The notes beneath the pieces were generated by a model that was not told the DNA's origin, made no database searches, and saw only the letters and a list, made by a program, of their open reading frames with translations. This document shows, one piece after another, positions 35,205 to 44,283 of a stretch of DNA of 64,000 nucleotides (positions within the stretch are counted from its first letter, which is position 1; every line of letters starts with the position of its first letter). Both the position numbers and the translations under genes were made by a program. The stretch is taken from contig NZ_JZRB01000028.1 of NCBI RefSeq assembly GCF_000964085.1, forward strand, positions 1-64,000, given 5' to 3'. This stretch comes from Luteibacter yeojuensis. Its GTDB lineage: Bacteria > Pseudomonadota > Gammaproteobacteria > Xanthomonadales > Rhodanobacteraceae.

Positions 35205-38108
35205 ATGCAGGCGATGACCATCGCTCCATCACAAAGCCCCGCTCTGCAGGCGTCCGGTCACGGCGAGATCGAGCCGTTGCACGATGCCGTGGAGCGCCTG
35301 CTGCGGGCCGCCGATGCCGAGAGTGTCCGCAACGAGTGCGAGGCCTTCGCCCGTTGCCTGCTGCCCGAGGCCCGGCTCACGTGGCGTGAGGCCGCGGCCG
35401 AGCCCGTGGGTGGCCACCTCGTGGTGGAACTAGGCGCCGATCCGCAAACCGATCGCGTGCTCGAACTGCATACCACCGAACCCGATAGCGCGGCCTGGGC
35501 CGACATGATCGGCTGGCTGGGCCGGCTGGCATCGGCGCGCCTGCGCCAGCTCGCCGAGACCGCCAACCTCTACGAGGCCATCTCGCGCCTTGCGCTGGCC
35601 GAGCGGCTGCAGCGCGCGCTCTACGCCATCGCCGAGCAGGCGGGCGCCGAGCACAACATGAACGACATGATGAGCGCGCTCCACGGCATCGTGGGCAGCC
35701 TCATGTACGCCGAAAACTTCTTCATCGTGCTGTACGACGCGCAGAACCGCACGGTGCGCTTCCCGTACTTCGTCGATTCGGTCGACCCGGATATCCCGGA
35801 CCCCGAAGGCATCCGCCCCATCGAGGCCATCGAGAACACGCTTACCTGGCATGTGCTCAAGAGCGGCAAGTCGATGATGGGTGCCAGCACCGAGCTGGAA
35901 AAGAACCTGCCCGGCCCGCGCGTGCCCATCGGGCCGCCGAGCGACGACTGGCTCGGCGTGCCCATGAAGCGCGCCGACGATGTCGTCGGCGCCCTCGTGG
36001 TGCAGAGTTACCGCCCGGATACCCGTTACACGCAGAACGACCGCGAGCTGCTCACCTACGTGGCGCAGCACGTGCAGACGGCGCTGGAGCGCCGCCAGGC
36101 GCACGAGGAGCTGGAGCGCCGCGTCACCACGCGCACCGCCGCCCTGCGCGAGGCCAACCGCGTGCTGCGCCAGCAGGTGCTGCAGCGCCAGCGCGGCGAG
36201 CGCCTGCAGGCCGCGTTGTTCCGCATCGCCGAGCTGGCCAACACCTCGGACAGCATCGAGAACTTCTATGCCGCGGTGCACCGCGTCATCGGTGGCCTGC
36301 TCTACGCCCGCAACTTCTACATCGCGCTGCTTTCCGAAGACCAGAACAAGCTCACCTTCCCGTACTCTGTCGACGAACTCGACGGCGTGCGCGAACCGCG
36401 CGAGCTGGGCCGTGGCCTCACGGAGTTCGTGCTCCGCAACGGCAAAGCCCTGCTGGCCGATCGCGACGAGATCGACCGCCTGAACCGCGACATGGTGCTC
36501 TCGACCAGTGGCGCGCGCTCGCTGCACTGGCTGGGCGTGCCGCTCATCTGGAACGAGAAATCGATGGGCGTGCTCGCGGTGCAAAGCTACACGCCCGAGC
36601 ACACCTACAGCGCGCGCGACCAGGAGCTGCTCACGTTCGTGAGCTACCACATCGCCAACGCCCTGCAGCGCAAATACACCACCGAGTCGCTGAAGCAGGC
36701 CTACGCCAGCCTCGAGCGCCGCGTCACCGAGCGCACCCGCGCGCTGGCCCTGGCCAACCGCGACCTGCGCGAGCAGATCGCCGAGCGCGAGCGCGTCGAG
36801 CGCCGCCTGAAGTACGAAACCCTGCACGATTCGCTCACCGGCCTGCCCAACCGCACGCTGCTGCTGCAGCGGCTCGAGCAGGCGCTCAACCATTACCGCG
36901 AGAACCCGTCGGACCTCTTCGCGGTGCTGTTCATCGACCTCGACCGCTTCAAGGTCATCAACGACTCCGTCGGCCACCTGGTGGGCGACGACCTGCTGTT
37001 CCAGGTGGGCGGCCGCGTGCGTGCCTGCCTGAAGACCCGCGACGTGGTCGCGCGCCTGGGCGGCGACGAGTTCGCCGTGCTGGTCGAGGGCATCACCGAC
37101 CCGCAGGCGGCCACGCACATCGCCGAACGCATCATCGCGCAGCTGCAGACCCCGTTCCGCCTGGGCGCGAAGGAAATCTTCACCTCGGCATCCATCGGCA
37201 TCGCGCTGCCCACGCCGGATTACACGCGGCCGGAAGAACTGCTCCGCGACGCCGACTCGGCCATGTACCGCGCCAAGGCCGAGGGCCGGCACCGCGCCGC
37301 CGTGTTCGACGACCGCCTGCGCCGCGAAGCGCTGATGCTGCTGGAACTGGAAGGCGACCTGCGCCGCGCCATCGCGCGAAACGAGTTCGTACCGTTCTTC
37401 CAGCCCATCGTCGACATCGTCGATACGCGCGTGGTGGGCTACGAGGCCCTGCTGCGCTGGCGCCACCCCGAGCGCGGCCTGTTGCCGCCGGGCGAGTTCC
37501 TGGCCGTGGCCGAGGACACCGGCTGCGCCGAGGCCATCGACTGGCAGATCTTCGAGCAGGTGGCCCGCCAGGCGCGCGCGCTGACGCGCGACGAGGGCTT
37601 CATCAGCATCAATGTCAGCGGCAGCCATTTCCGCTCGCCTAACCTCGACCAGCGCCTGCTCGACCTCTTCGCCGAGCACCAGGTGCCGGCGCGCTGCATC
37701 CGCGTGGAAGTGACCGAGCGCGCGCTGCTCGAGAACCCGGCGCAGGTGAAGCGCATCCTCGAGAACCTCCGCCACCACGGCGTGGGTATCGCGCTGGACG
37801 ATTTCGGCACGGGCTACTCGTCGCTGAGCTACCTGCACCAGTACCCGATCGAGACGCTGAAGATCGACCGCTCGTTCGTCATCGAGCTGCCGGCCGAGGA
37901 AAGCGAAGGCCATAGCACGGCCGTGGTGCGCGCCATCCAGGCGCTGGCCGATTCGCTGCGCATGCAGGTGATCGCCGAAGGCATCGAGACCGAGGCCCAG
38001 CTACGCGCGCTGCGCCGCATTGGCTGCCGGTATGGGCAGGGGTTCCTGTTCGCCCAGCCGCAGCCGGCCAGCAAGTGGCTGGGCGCGCCGTTGTCGCTCG
38101 ACGCCTGA
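35205..38108 (+). CDS. GAF-GAF-GGDEF-EAL cyclic-di-GMP protein
   Basis: A 967-aa soluble signalling protein. Two GAF-type sensor domains (about residues 145-295 and 335-485), each followed by a coiled coil (ERRVTTRTAALREANR, ERRVTERTRALALANR), precede GGDEF (about 530-690) and EAL (about 705-955). Both catalytic cores look intact: RLGGDEFAVL near 619, YEALLRWRHP near 747, DDFGTGYSS near 864 and AEGIET. The inhibitory RxxD site is KTRD here, so feedback inhibition may be lost. It may make or degrade c-di-GMP depending on the GAF signal. Confidence 0.93.
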   Translation: MQAMTIAPSQSPALQASGHGEIEPLHDAVERLLRAADAESVRNECEAFARCLLPEARLTWREAAAEPVGGHLVVELGADPQTDRVLELHTTEPDSAAWADMIGWLGRLASARLRQLAETANLYEAISRLALAERLQRALYAIAEQAGAEHNMNDMMSALHGIVGSLMYAENFFIVLYDAQNRTVRFPYFVDSVDPDIPDPEGIRPIEAIENTLTWHVLKSGKSMMGASTELEKNLPGPRVPIGPPSDDWLGVPMKRADDVVGALVVQSYRPDTRYTQNDRELLTYVAQHVQTALERRQAHEELERRVTTRTAALREANRVLRQQVLQRQRGERLQAALFRIAELANTSDSIENFYAAVHRVIGGLLYARNFYIALLSEDQNKLTFPYSVDELDGVREPRELGRGLTEFVLRNGKALLADRDEIDRLNRDMVLSTSGARSLHWLGVPLIWNEKSMGVLAVQSYTPEHTYSARDQELLTFVSYHIANALQRKYTTESLKQAYASLERRVTERTRALALANRDLREQIAERERVERRLKYETLHDSLTGLPNRTLLLQRLEQALNHYRENPSDLFAVLFIDLDRFKVINDSVGHLVGDDLLFQVGGRVRACLKTRDVVARLGGDEFAVLVEGITDPQAATHIAERIIAQLQTPFRLGAKEIFTSASIGIALPTPDYTRPEELLRDADSAMYRAKAEGRHRAAVFDDRLRREALMLLELEGDLRRAIARNEFVPFFQPIVDIVDTRVVGYEALLRWRHPERGLLPPGEFLAVAEDTGCAEAIDWQIFEQVARQARALTRDEGFISINVSGSHFRSPNLDQRLLDLFAEHQVPARCIRVEVTERALLENPAQVKRILENLRHHGVGIALDDFGTGYSSLSYLHQYPIETLKIDRSFVIELPAEESEGHSTAVVRAIQALADSLRMQVIAEGIETEAQLRALRRIGCRYGQGFLFAQPQPASKWLGAPLSLDA

Positions 38109-38112
38109 AAAA

Positions 38113-38188
38113 CATCGCGCGCAAGCGCGCTCCCACATGGCACGCTGTGACCCGTTGCCCTTCTGTGGGAGCGCGCTTGCGCGCGATG
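38113..38188. repeat. Two REP elements, tail to tail
   Basis: CATCGCGCGCAAGCGCGCTC at 38113-38132 and GTGGGAGCGCGCTTGCGCGC at 38165-38184 face away from each other, filling the gap between the convergent GGDEF-EAL and hslO genes. Confidence 0.8.
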
Positions 38189-38191
38189 CTC

Positions 38192-39112
38192 TTATTGCAG
38201 CGTGCTAGGCGCCGGCGGGGCCTCGGGCCCCGCGAGCACCTGCTCCGCATCCACCCGATCGAACGTATAGCGCGTGGCGCAGAACTCGCACACCACTTCG
38301 ATCTCGCCATCGCGGTCGTCGAGCGTGGCCTCCACTTCGTCGCGGCCGAGCGCGCGCAGCATGCCCTCGACGCGCTCGCGCGAGCACGTGCACCCGAACG
38401 CCAGCGGCCGCGGCTCGTACAGGCGCACTGTTTCTTCGTGGTACAGGCGGTAGAGCAGTTCGTCGGGCGGGGTTTCCAGCAGTTCCTTCGCACCCAGCGT
38501 GGCGGTGAGGTGGCCCACGCGCTCCCAGGCGTCGTCGTCGGCGTCAGCCGCGCTGTGGCCGCCCTCGCCCGGCACCGGCTGCAGCATCAGGCCCACCGCG
38601 TGGTGGCTGTTGGCAGCCAGCACGATGCGCGCGGGCAGCTGCTCGGATCGCTCGAAATAGCCCTCGATCGCCTCGGCCAGCGAGCCGGTGCCGTCGAGGT
38701 CCACCACGCCCTGGTAGCGCCCCTTCTCGGCATGGCCCACCGTGATGACGAGCATCGACTCGGGCTGCGTGGCGAGGTCGAGCGTATCGCCCACGGTCTC
38801 GGCATCGAAGCGCGACAGGCCGCGCACGCGGCCCTGGTCGGTGCATTCGGCGAACAGCAGGCGCACGGCGCCCTGGCTCTTGAACTCGAGCGAGAGCGCG
38901 CCCTCGAACTTGATATTGCCCGTGAGCAGGGCACTGGCGGCCACGGCCTGCCCCAGCGTGTTCTGCAGCGCACCGGGGTAGTCGATGCGCGATGCGATTT
39001 CCTGCCAGCTCGGGCCCAGCCGCACGAGCACGCCGCGCACGCCGGCGTTCTCCAGCATGAAGCGGTGCAGCACGTCGTCGGAAGCGATGGTTTCGACAAG
39101 GGAATCGGTCAC
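38192..39112 (-). CDS. hslO: 33 kDa redox chaperone Hsp33
   Basis: A 306-aa holdase chaperone activated by oxidation. The zinc-binding cysteines are at residues 241, 243, 275 and 278 (CTC and CEFC), the redox switch of Hsp33. The start is a GTG at 39112 (VTDSLVETIASDD) with AGGAG at the right distance upstream; an extension to 39196 would start far upstream and overlap the mtgA region. A single gene, divergent from mtgA. Confidence 0.94.
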   Translation of the reverse strand: MTDSLVETIASDDVLHRFMLENAGVRGVLVRLGPSWQEIASRIDYPGALQNTLGQAVAASALLTGNIKFEGALSLEFKSQGAVRLLFAECTDQGRVRGLSRFDAETVGDTLDLATQPESMLVITVGHAEKGRYQGVVDLDGTGSLAEAIEGYFERSEQLPARIVLAANSHHAVGLMLQPVPGEGGHSAADADDDAWERVGHLTATLGAKELLETPPDELLYRLYHEETVRLYEPRPLAFGCTCSRERVEGMLRALGRDEVEATLDDRDGEIEVVCEFCATRYTFDRVDAEQVLAGPEAPPAPSTLQ

Positions 39113-39215
39113 GATGGTCTCCTGGTGATCCGACGGAAGATGGGGGCGCGGGCGGCGGGCGACAAGCCCGGTGCCATGGCCCTTATACTGCGCCATCCCT
39201 CGCCATCATGCTCCC

Positions 39216-39956
39216 ATGCCTTCGACGCCCCGCTCGCTGCCCCGCCGCATCGTCCGCCTCGTCGCCACGCTCGCCGTCGCCTGGCTCGCGCTCTCGTGCC
39301 TGGTGGTGCTGGTGCTGCGCTTCGTGCCACCGTGGACCAGCGCCATGATGATGGAGCGCCGCATCGAAGCGCTCGCCACGGGCGAGAAGGATTTCACGTT
39401 CCATCACCGCTGGGTGCCGTGGGACGAGGTCTCGCCGCAGGTGGGCATCGCCATGGTGGCGGGCGAGGACCAGAAATTCCCGTTCCACCACGGCTTCGAC
39501 GTCGATGCCATCCAGGATGCGATCGATGCGGCGGATGAAGGCAAGCGGCTGCGCGGCGCCAGCACCATCAGCCAGCAGACCGCGAAGAACCTGTTCCTGT
39601 GGAACGGGCGCAGCTTTGTCCGCAAGGGCCTGGAGGCTTATTTCACCGTGCTCATCGAGGCGCTGTGGCCGAAGCAGCGCATCCTCGAGGTGTACATGAA
39701 CATCGTCGAGCTGGGCGATGGCGTGTACGGCGTTGGTGCCGCCAGCGATGTCTTCTACCACGTGCCGCCGTCGCGGCTCGATGTCACGCGGGCCGCGCGC
39801 CTGGCCGCCGTGCTGCCGAACCCGCGGCGTTTTCGCGTGGATGCGCCCAGCGCCTACGTGCAGCGGCGCACGGCGTGGATCGCCCAGCAGATGGGCCAGC
39901 TCGGCGGCCCCGGCTACCTTACCCGCCCCGCCCCCGTGAAAGGCCGCGTGCGATGA
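39216..39956 (+). CDS. mtgA: Monofunctional peptidoglycan glycosyltransferase MtgA
   Basis: A GT51 glycan polymerase (246 aa) using lipid II. One N-terminal membrane anchor (residues 11-38), then the GT51 motifs: AGEDQKFPFHHGF with the catalytic Glu, GASTISQQTAKNLFLW, RKGLEAYFTVLIE and KQRILEVYMNIVELGDGVYG. The ATG at 39216 (MPSTPRSLPRR) is chosen over 39171. Its stop overlaps the next start (ATGA), so it is co-translated with the GT2 gene. Confidence 0.95.
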   Translation: MPSTPRSLPRRIVRLVATLAVAWLALSCLVVLVLRFVPPWTSAMMMERRIEALATGEKDFTFHHRWVPWDEVSPQVGIAMVAGEDQKFPFHHGFDVDAIQDAIDAADEGKRLRGASTISQQTAKNLFLWNGRSFVRKGLEAYFTVLIEALWPKQRILEVYMNIVELGDGVYGVGAASDVFYHVPPSRLDVTRAARLAAVLPNPRRFRVDAPSAYVQRRTAWIAQQMGQLGGPGYLTRPAPVKGRVR

Positions 39957-40915
39957 CGACCACCATGCCCTACTCCCTCGCCGTCGTCGTGCCCGCCTAT
40001 AACGAAACCGAGGTGCTGGAGCGCTTCCACGGCCGCCTCGCCGCCGTGTTCGCAACGATGGACGTGGAGGCGAGCGTCATCTACGTGGACGACGGCAGCG
40101 CCGACGACACCTGGGCCATCATCACGCGCCTGGCAGCCAGCGATTCCCGTGTCGCCGGCCTGCGCCTGTCACGCAACTTCGGCAAGGAGGCCGCGCTCAC
40201 CGCGGGCCTCGACGCCGCCGATGCCGATGCCGTGGTCGTCATCGACGCCGACCTGCAAGACCCGCCGGAACTCATCCCCCAGCTCGTCGCGCGCCTGCGC
40301 GAGGGCAACGACGTCGTCTACGCCACGCGGGACGACCGCGCGGGGGAAACCCGCTTCAAGAAGTTCACCTCGGCGGGGTTCTACCGCCTGATGGAGCGGC
40401 TCTCCGACAACCCCATGCCACGCGACACGGGCGATTTCCGCGTCCTCTCGCGCCGCGCCGTGGCGGCGTTGCGCGGCCTGCGCGAGCGCCAGCGGTTCAT
40501 GAAGGGGCTGTTCGCGTGGATCGGCTACCGCCAGGTGGCGTTCCGCTACCACCGCGACGCACGCGCGGCGGGCGCCACGAAATGGAACTACTGGCGGCTC
40601 ACCAACCTGGCCATCGAGGGCATCACCTCGTTTTCGGCGGCACCGCTGCGCATGGCGACCTGGCTGGGGCTCTCCACCGCCGCCCTCGCCTTCCTCTACG
40701 GCATCTGGGTGATCCTGAAAGTGCTGGTATGGGGCGACCCGGTGCGGGGCTACCCCACCCTGCTCGTCGTCATCCTGTTCCTGGGTGGCGCCCAGCTCAT
40801 GGCGCTCGGCGTCATCGGCGAATACGTGGGCCGCACGTATTCGGAAACCAAGCGCCGCCCGCTGTACTACGTGGAAGATTCGCGCGGCCCGGTGAGCCCC
40901 TTCACCCCCCCGTGA
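39953..40915 (+). CDS. GT2 glycosyltransferase, DPM1/GtrB-like
   Basis: A 320-aa inner-membrane glycosyltransferase of family 2. The cytoplasmic domain shows VVVPAYNETE at the start, YVDDGSADDTW, and DADLQDPPE with the DXD-type metal site; two C-terminal transmembrane helices (about 230-300) with the conserved GEYVGRTYSETKRRP end are typical of GtrB/ArnC/dolichol-phosphate mannosyltransferase relatives. It probably loads a sugar onto undecaprenyl phosphate. Coupled to mtgA by a 4-base overlap. Confidence 0.9.
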   Translation: MTTTMPYSLAVVVPAYNETEVLERFHGRLAAVFATMDVEASVIYVDDGSADDTWAIITRLAASDSRVAGLRLSRNFGKEAALTAGLDAADADAVVVIDADLQDPPELIPQLVARLREGNDVVYATRDDRAGETRFKKFTSAGFYRLMERLSDNPMPRDTGDFRVLSRRAVAALRGLRERQRFMKGLFAWIGYRQVAFRYHRDARAAGATKWNYWRLTNLAIEGITSFSAAPLRMATWLGLSTAALAFLYGIWVILKVLVWGDPVRGYPTLLVVILFLGGAQLMALGVIGEYVGRTYSETKRRPLYYVEDSRGPVSPFTPP

Positions 40916-40988
40916 CCCCCACGCCGCCGGGCCGGCGTAGACTCGACGCATCGCGGCGGTCGCGCCGCACCCATCCGGGGAGTCGAGC

Positions 40989-41417
40989 ATGCAGCAGGTC
41001 AAGCATCTCCTGGGAACGAAAGGCAGGGAGGTCTTCGCGGTGGCGCCCGATGCGCCGGTCATCGACGCGATCCGGCAGATGGCCGAGAAGAACGTCGGCG
41101 CGCTCGTGGTCATGAAGGGCAGCGAACTGGTCGGGATCATTTCCGAGCGCGATTACGCCCGCAAGGTGATCCTCAAAGACCGCTCGTCGCGCGACACGCC
41201 CGTCGCCGACATCATGACCGCCAGCGTCGTCACCGTGGCCACCGACGCCACGGTGGACGATTGCATGCGGCTTTGCACCGATGGCCGCCTGCGCCACCTG
41301 CCGGTGCTCGACGGGGGCCGCGTGGTCGGCGTCGTGTCCATCGGCGACCTGGTGAAGGCCACCATCTCGGAGCAGAAGGAAACCATCAACCAGCTCGAGA
41401 GCTACATCACGAGCTAG
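40989..41417 (+). CDS. Small CBS-pair protein
   Basis: A 142-aa cytoplasmic protein composed of two CBS domains (about 8-65 and 75-135), with VGIISERDYARKVILK and VGVVSIGDLVK. CBS pairs bind adenosine nucleotides or S-adenosyl ligands. Stand-alone members often sense energy charge; the partner is unknown. It has a ribosome site (GGGGAGTCGAGC) just upstream. Its end overlaps the convergent transporter gene by 11 bases. Confidence 0.88.
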   Translation: MQQVKHLLGTKGREVFAVAPDAPVIDAIRQMAEKNVGALVVMKGSELVGIISERDYARKVILKDRSSRDTPVADIMTASVVTVATDATVDDCMRLCTDGRLRHLPVLDGGRVVGVVSIGDLVKATISEQKETINQLESYITS

Positions 41418-42687
41418 GTGGCTCGCGCTCGGGCGCCAGGTCGGGCGCGGTGGCGGCGCGGCGTGCCACTTCGGTGGCCACCGCCGCGAGGCCGGCGCAC
41501 ACCAGCCCGATCGTGGCGATGCCCACGCCCGCCCCGCGCGCGGCGTTCAGCGAGGTCGTGACCACCAGGTCGCCGAAGCGCCACACGGCCGTCTCGATGA
41601 AGTTCTTGCCCTTGTAGCGCGCCTCGCGCGGCATGCGTGTGTAGAGCGAATCCGACGCCGGCTTGGTCATGCCGTAGGTCATGCCGCGGCTGCCGATCAT
41701 CACCAGGGCGATCAGCGGCACCGCGTGCCCCATGAGCCCGACATCGACCGGGCCGAAGTACGCCAGCATGGCCAGCAGCAGGAAATTGACGAGGGTGGGC
41801 AGCACCATGGCCCAGACCGCGCCCAGGCCGCGCAGGATAAGCGGCGTGAGGGTCAGCTGCAGCACGGCGCCCATGCCGTTGACCCACAGGTCGAGGTCGG
41901 CGTAGAACGCCGTGCGGGCGGCGTTATCGACGAAGTGCGCCTTGGCGTAGTCGGCCACCAGCGCGTACGCCATGGTGGCGATGCCGTCGCTGAGCAGCAT
42001 CAGCAGGGTCATGTAGCGCAGGAACGGCTGCGAGAAGGCCGATTTCGCACCCTCGAGGATGGAGCCGCCCACCGGGGCTTCGGACGCTGCGCCCTCCTCG
42101 CCGGGGCGCGCCGACAGCGCCAGCAGCGCGCCCAGCGCCAGCAACAGGCCCACGGCCGAGATCACGAGCATGGAAGGCACGCCGATGCGCTCGACGAGCA
42201 GGCGCGTGACGAGCGGCCCCAGCAGCGCGCCGCCCATGCCGCCGAAGGCGATGAACGGGAACACCAGGCGCGCCTGGCGGCTGCGGTAGATATCCGCCAT
42301 GAAGCTCCAGAACAGCGACACGACGAACAGGTTGAACACGCTGACCCAGACGAAGAACACCTTGCCGAGCGTGACGGCGCCGATACGGTCCTGCGCCACG
42401 AACAGCGGCACGAAGCCGACCAGGCACGCGACGAAGAAAAGGTAACTTGTGCCCACCACGCGCTTGCGCGGGAACCGCGCCACCAGCCAGCCGAACACGG
42501 GCGTGAGCAGCAGCATGGCGATGAACACGATGGCGTAGAAGCCGGGTAGCGACGACGAGCCCGCGGCGCCGGCGAGCTGGTCGCGGACGGGCCGCAGCAC
42601 GTAGTACGAGGTCATCACGAAGAAAAAGGCGATGACCGAAAGCGCGAGGGTGGCACCCTCGCCCAGGGCGGGTCGGCGTGCGTTCAC
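41407..42687 (-). CDS. MFS transporter, Npt1/Npt2 nucleotide-transporter-like
   Basis: A 426-aa integral membrane protein with about twelve hydrophobic helices. The N-terminus TSYYVLRPVRDQLAG resembles the ADP/ATP carrier-like (Npt/TLC) family used by intracellular bacteria, but free-living gammaproteobacteria encode related proteins of unknown substrate. Other traits: VFPFIAFGGMGGALLGPLVT and GSRGMTYGMTKPASDSLYTR. The N-terminus is predicted cytoplasmic. A single gene, convergent with the CBS gene. Confidence 0.8.
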   Translation of the reverse strand: MNARRPALGEGATLALSVIAFFFVMTSYYVLRPVRDQLAGAAGSSSLPGFYAIVFIAMLLLTPVFGWLVARFPRKRVVGTSYLFFVACLVGFVPLFVAQDRIGAVTLGKVFFVWVSVFNLFVVSLFWSFMADIYRSRQARLVFPFIAFGGMGGALLGPLVTRLLVERIGVPSMLVISAVGLLLALGALLALSARPGEEGAASEAPVGGSILEGAKSAFSQPFLRYMTLLMLLSDGIATMAYALVADYAKAHFVDNAARTAFYADLDLWVNGMGAVLQLTLTPLILRGLGAVWAMVLPTLVNFLLLAMLAYFGPVDVGLMGHAVPLIALVMIGSRGMTYGMTKPASDSLYTRMPREARYKGKNFIETAVWRFGDLVVTTSLNAARGAGVGIATIGLVCAGLAAVATEVARRAATAPDLAPEREPPSS

Positions 42688-42848
42688 GTTGGCCGGCGGT
42701 TCCGGTGGAGGCGGGCAAAGCCTAGCACGGCTCGCGCGGCAAACCCTTGCGTGGGGCCGCCTTCACGCTTGCGTTGTGGATGCGGGGCAAACGCACCACA
42801 ATGCAGGGTAGTTCGCCAGCACTACGATCCAACAGCCGCGAGATCAGC

Positions 42849-44174
42849 ATGCCGTTCCGTCCCACCTCCCTGCTCGCCTGCGCGCTCGCCGCCGCCCTCG
42901 CCACGCCACTCGCCCTTGCCGCCCCACCGCCCAAGCCGCCGGTCGTGCACGTGGACCCGGAAGCAGCGAAAATTCCCGCCGACCGCGTCAGGAAGACGAT
43001 CGACGACTACAAGGCCTGGCTGGATAGCGCCGAGGCACGCGACGCGGCGCCCGCCATCGTCACCGCGGTGATCGTCGACGACAAGGTCGTCTATGAACGC
43101 GCCATCGGCTATGCCAACGCGAAGACGAAAGAACCCGCCACGCCGGAAACCGTCTTCCGCCTGGCCTCGCTGTCCAAGGCGTTCGCCACCGGCGTCACCG
43201 CCGTGCTGGTCAAGGATGGTTTCCTCAGCTGGGATACCAAGCTCGCCGACACCCTGCCCTACTTCAAGCTGAAGGATGCCCAGGCCGGTGAGCAGGCCAC
43301 CGTGCGCGACATCCTCGGCCAGCGCCTGGGCCTGCCGCGCAACACGTACGATGCCATGCTCGAGGCCGATGCGCCCTACGAGGAACTGGTCCGCAAGCTC
43401 GACGAGGTGGATCTCTCCTGCAAGGTGGGCGCGTGCTACGGCTACCAGAACGTCGCCTTCAGCATGATCGGCGATGTCATCTACGCCACCACGGGCGATT
43501 ACTTCTTCCGCCAGGTGGAGCGCCGCATCTTCGCGCCGCTGGGCATGACCACCGCCAGCTACGGCCGCGATGCGCTCGAGGCCAGCAAGAGCTGGGCGCG
43601 CCCCCACCGCGGCGCACCGCACAACTGGATCCCCTACGAGCCCAACGACGCCTACTACCGCGTCGCGCCGGCGGCCGGCGTCAACGCCAGCCTCCGCGAC
43701 ATGGAGCAATGGCTCATGGCGCAGATGGGTGGCCGCCCCGACGTGCTGCCCACGCCGCTGCTCGACGTGCTGCACGCACCGGGCGTGCCCACGCCGGGCG
43801 AGGAACACTCGCAGCCGTGGCGCCGCGCGCGCGTCACCGACGCGCACTACGCCCTGGGTTGGCGCCTGTTCCGTTACGCGAACGAAGATCTCGTCTACCA
43901 CGCGGGCGCCGTGTCCGGTTACCGCACCATGATCGGCTTCTTCCCGAAATACCACGCGGGCGTGGTCACCATGTGGAATGCCGCGGCGCCCATCCCGGCC
44001 GGCCTCATGCCCATGGTGTTCGACGACCTGCTGGGCCTGCCGCATGTCGACTGGGCCGGGGTGGAGGGCAGCGTCCACGCGGCGCCCGTCGCCAAGGCAC
44101 CGGCCAAATCAAAGACCAAGGCGGCACCGGCCAAGAAGAAGGCCACGACCACCAAGTCGAAGAAGAAAAAATAA
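42849..44174 (+). CDS. Serine beta-lactamase-like hydrolase with Lys-rich tail
   Basis: A 441-aa exported class-C-like serine hydrolase. A signal peptide covers residues 1-25. The SxxK motif is SLSK within 107-110 (FRLASLSKAF), the YxN motif is in CYGYQNVAFSM, and HAG in VYHAGAVSGYR replaces the KTG box. It may be an esterase, peptidase or D-alanyl carboxypeptidase; it need not hydrolyse beta-lactams. The last 37 residues form a Lys/Ala-rich tail (AKSKTKAAPAKKKATTTKSK), unusual for a periplasmic enzyme. The ATG at 42849 is chosen over 42747. Confidence 0.85.
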   Translation: MPFRPTSLLACALAAALATPLALAAPPPKPPVVHVDPEAAKIPADRVRKTIDDYKAWLDSAEARDAAPAIVTAVIVDDKVVYERAIGYANAKTKEPATPETVFRLASLSKAFATGVTAVLVKDGFLSWDTKLADTLPYFKLKDAQAGEQATVRDILGQRLGLPRNTYDAMLEADAPYEELVRKLDEVDLSCKVGACYGYQNVAFSMIGDVIYATTGDYFFRQVERRIFAPLGMTTASYGRDALEASKSWARPHRGAPHNWIPYEPNDAYYRVAPAAGVNASLRDMEQWLMAQMGGRPDVLPTPLLDVLHAPGVPTPGEEHSQPWRRARVTDAHYALGWRLFRYANEDLVYHAGAVSGYRTMIGFFPKYHAGVVTMWNAAAPIPAGLMPMVFDDLLGLPHVDWAGVEGSVHAAPVAKAPAKSKTKAAPAKKKATTTKSKKKK

Positions 44175-44176
44175 GA

Positions 44177-44239
44177 TCGGTTCATTCGCGCGTGCGAATG
44201 AACCGATTTAGGAACATCGCTTGCAAGCAAGCTCCCACA
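44177..44239 (-). repeat. Composite REP cassette (class 2 + hairpin A)
   Basis: Hairpin A is a perfect 13-bp stem, TCGGTTCATTCGC-GCGT-GCGAATGAACCGA (44177-44206). The class-2 REP CATCGCTTGCAAGCAAGCTC follows from 44215. Reverse-complemented, order and spacing equal the cassettes at 3773 and 4592, without hairpin B. Confidence 0.75.
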
Positions 44240-44251
44240 AAAGCGACAGGC

Positions 44252-44281
44252 AAAAAAAGGCCCCTCACCAGGGGCCTTTTT
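44252..44281. terminator. Bidirectional rho-independent terminator
   Basis: AAAAGGCCCCT-CACC-AGGGGCCTTTT with A/T runs on both sides, between the convergent serine hydrolase and TonB-like genes. Confidence 0.85.
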
Positions 44282-44283
44282 GC

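Noticed and set aside
42849-44174. Calling the serine hydrolase a beta-lactamase resistance gene
   Set aside because: The KTG box is HAG and many such proteins are esterases or peptidases; resistance cannot be inferred.
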